From Eudorina sp. 2006-703-Eu-15 (lineage: Eukaryota; Chlorophyta; Chlorophyceae; Chlamydomonadales; Volvocaceae), in NCBI GenBank assembly GCA_003117195.1, contig BDSI01000072.1, forward strand, positions 346,546-410,545: a stretch of 64,000 bases of DNA. The letters are read 5' to 3'. The notes beneath the pieces were generated by a model that searched no databases, was not told where the DNA came from, and was given only the letters and a program-made list of their open reading frames with translations. The position numbers and the translations under genes are program-made. Of the stretch, positions 62,765 to 64,000 are shown piece by piece (positions within the stretch are counted from its first letter, which is position 1; each line of letters starts with the position of its first letter).

Positions 62765-64000
62765 GGGATATGTCGTGCGCGGATGATGGCACGGTATTTT
62801 CCCTCTCCATGGCTGTGACGACGTTGATGTTGTTGTTTGATGTCGATGTTGATGATGATGCGTGTCGCACGAGGGGACCGGGTGCCGATCTGTGCATGAG
62901 TGTGGTGGCCACCGGTTGCTGAGTACACGCCGGCGCGCAAGGAGGTGCCGGGCGGACAGCTGCAGTGTGACCAGAGCGTATGTGGGGTACGATTCGACGT
63001 ACAGTACGGCACCCATGGAGGTGTACGGTCAGGTAGGCTTGGTGGGTGGGACTTGCAGGACCGTGTGTTTGTTTGTGCAGTTTGTTCTCCGGTGCAGTTC
63101 CTGGGGGCCAAGAGGTGGCTGCAGCGGCACCCAGTGCTCAGTGCGGACGTCTTGTTGGCGCCTTGCGCATGAGCTCGCTGCAATGCGAGGGCGAGGTACC
63201 TGACTGAAGTGCGAGGTCACGTGGCCCTCTTTCCAAGGTAACGAGGTGGCCCTCCTCGTTCCTCCCACGACGGCATACCACGACACGGGCTTGGGTGGGG
63301 AACACGACGGTTCTTGGCTGCCTGCGTCTACCACGGAGCGGAGGGAGACGGTGAAGGACGGTGGTATCGGAAAGGGCAGCGATTGATGCGGTAGTGCGGC
63401 AGGACTGCAAGAGATTGTCCTGCGTGGCCATGGGCATGTGAGCAGTTCTGCTTCATCGTGGCTCGACTTCACCGGCGTATTCAACTGGCCAGAACCAGAA
63501 AGTGGTCGGCAGGGTGCCTCGTGTGCTCTCCGGGGGTATGTTCCACACGGTTGGTTGGTTGGTTGGTTGGTTGCCCGGCTGCCTTTGCTGTTGCGTGTGC
63601 AGTAGTTGTCCACGCAGCCGCGTACCACAGTCATGGGGGCCCCCAGCGGCGGGTGTTCGGTGCGCAGTTGGTGGCTGGTCCGATGCGCCTTGAGGCGTGG
63701 TTCTCCATTCACAGCGCATTTGGTGAGGCGCCGGACGGGGTGCACTGCAACGTAAATTATTCATGCGGATTCATGAGAGGATAAACGGCGTTGAGGAAAT
63801 TGTTCATGCTTACAACCGTGAAGCTGTAATACCGCGAGACGAGTGCGAGAGGTGTCCGAATCCTCGTCTCCACCGAAACCCTCCGAAGCAACCAGCGGAC
63901 GGGTTTGTGTCCATGGGGTTGCGTGTTTTTATGAAGGAACCGGAACCAAGGAGTTGTCATTCATTCAGTTTTCTCCCTGACCATACTTTGCTCAACGGGG
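62765..64000. other. 3' UTR of the EF-hand gene and downstream sequence
   Basis: TGTAA at 63825-63829 is the first good poly(A) motif after the stop, implying a 3' UTR of about 1.07 kb. A (ggtt)n run lies near 63550. No further gene was recognised before the window ends. Confidence 0.45.
63825..63829 (+). terminator. Candidate poly(A) signal of the EF-hand gene
   Basis: TGTAA on the + strand, 1061 bases after the stop codon. Confidence 0.4.

Overview
The window looks like nuclear DNA of a chlamydomonadalean (probably volvocine) green alga. Genes are intron-dense with GT-AG junctions and GC-rich, C/G-ending codons. Several genes are followed by TGTAA, the green-algal poly(A) signal. Intergenic DNA has lower GC and carries minisatellites and retroelement debris. 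All exon models were built by hand from open frames, splice motifs and matching codon phase. No transcript or database evidence was available.

Layout. 1-1589: 3' part of an alanine-rich acidic protein. 1.6-7.6 kb: gene-poor DNA with tandem repeats, a weak minus-strand gene for a signal-peptide/coiled-coil protein, and an isolated fragment of plastid-type dihydrolipoamide dehydrogenase. 7.65-11.9 kb: nested retroelements, in which a 5'-truncated, frameshifted LINE (8568-11634) sits inside an older antisense element and is flanked by a 7-bp target duplication. 12.55 kb: tRNA-Ser(UGA). 13.2-17.8 kb: SET/MYND (SMYD-like) gene with a hexanucleotide-repeat intron. 19.9-22.95 kb (minus): six-exon, 289-residue protein, possibly ciliary. 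It is divergent from a small single-membrane-span protein at 23.2-23.6 kb. 24.9-26.6 kb: YciO-like member of the YrdC/Sua5 superfamily. 27.8-30.7 kb (minus): tentative five-exon helical protein.

31.0-47.06 kb holds a complete PRP8 gene (core U5 snRNP protein): 32 exons, all in phase, 2390 residues. One intron is GC-AG, one holds six copies of a 36-bp repeat, and one holds a 39-bp LINE 3' end with target duplications. A 38-bp tandem duplication covers the stop codon. Convergent to it, 48.97-56.62 kb (minus) encodes an MLO-family membrane protein of 1336 residues in 13 exons. The cytoplasmic loop before its sixth membrane segment is expanded from about 25 to about 690 residues. 59.6-62.8 kb encodes a probable plastid membrane protein with two C-terminal EF-hands.

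The genes form no operon or obvious pathway; this is an ordinary chromosomal arm segment. The most unusual items are the giant-loop MLO protein, the SMYD-like protein with degenerate zinc sites, and the very short LINE relic in a PRP8 intron.
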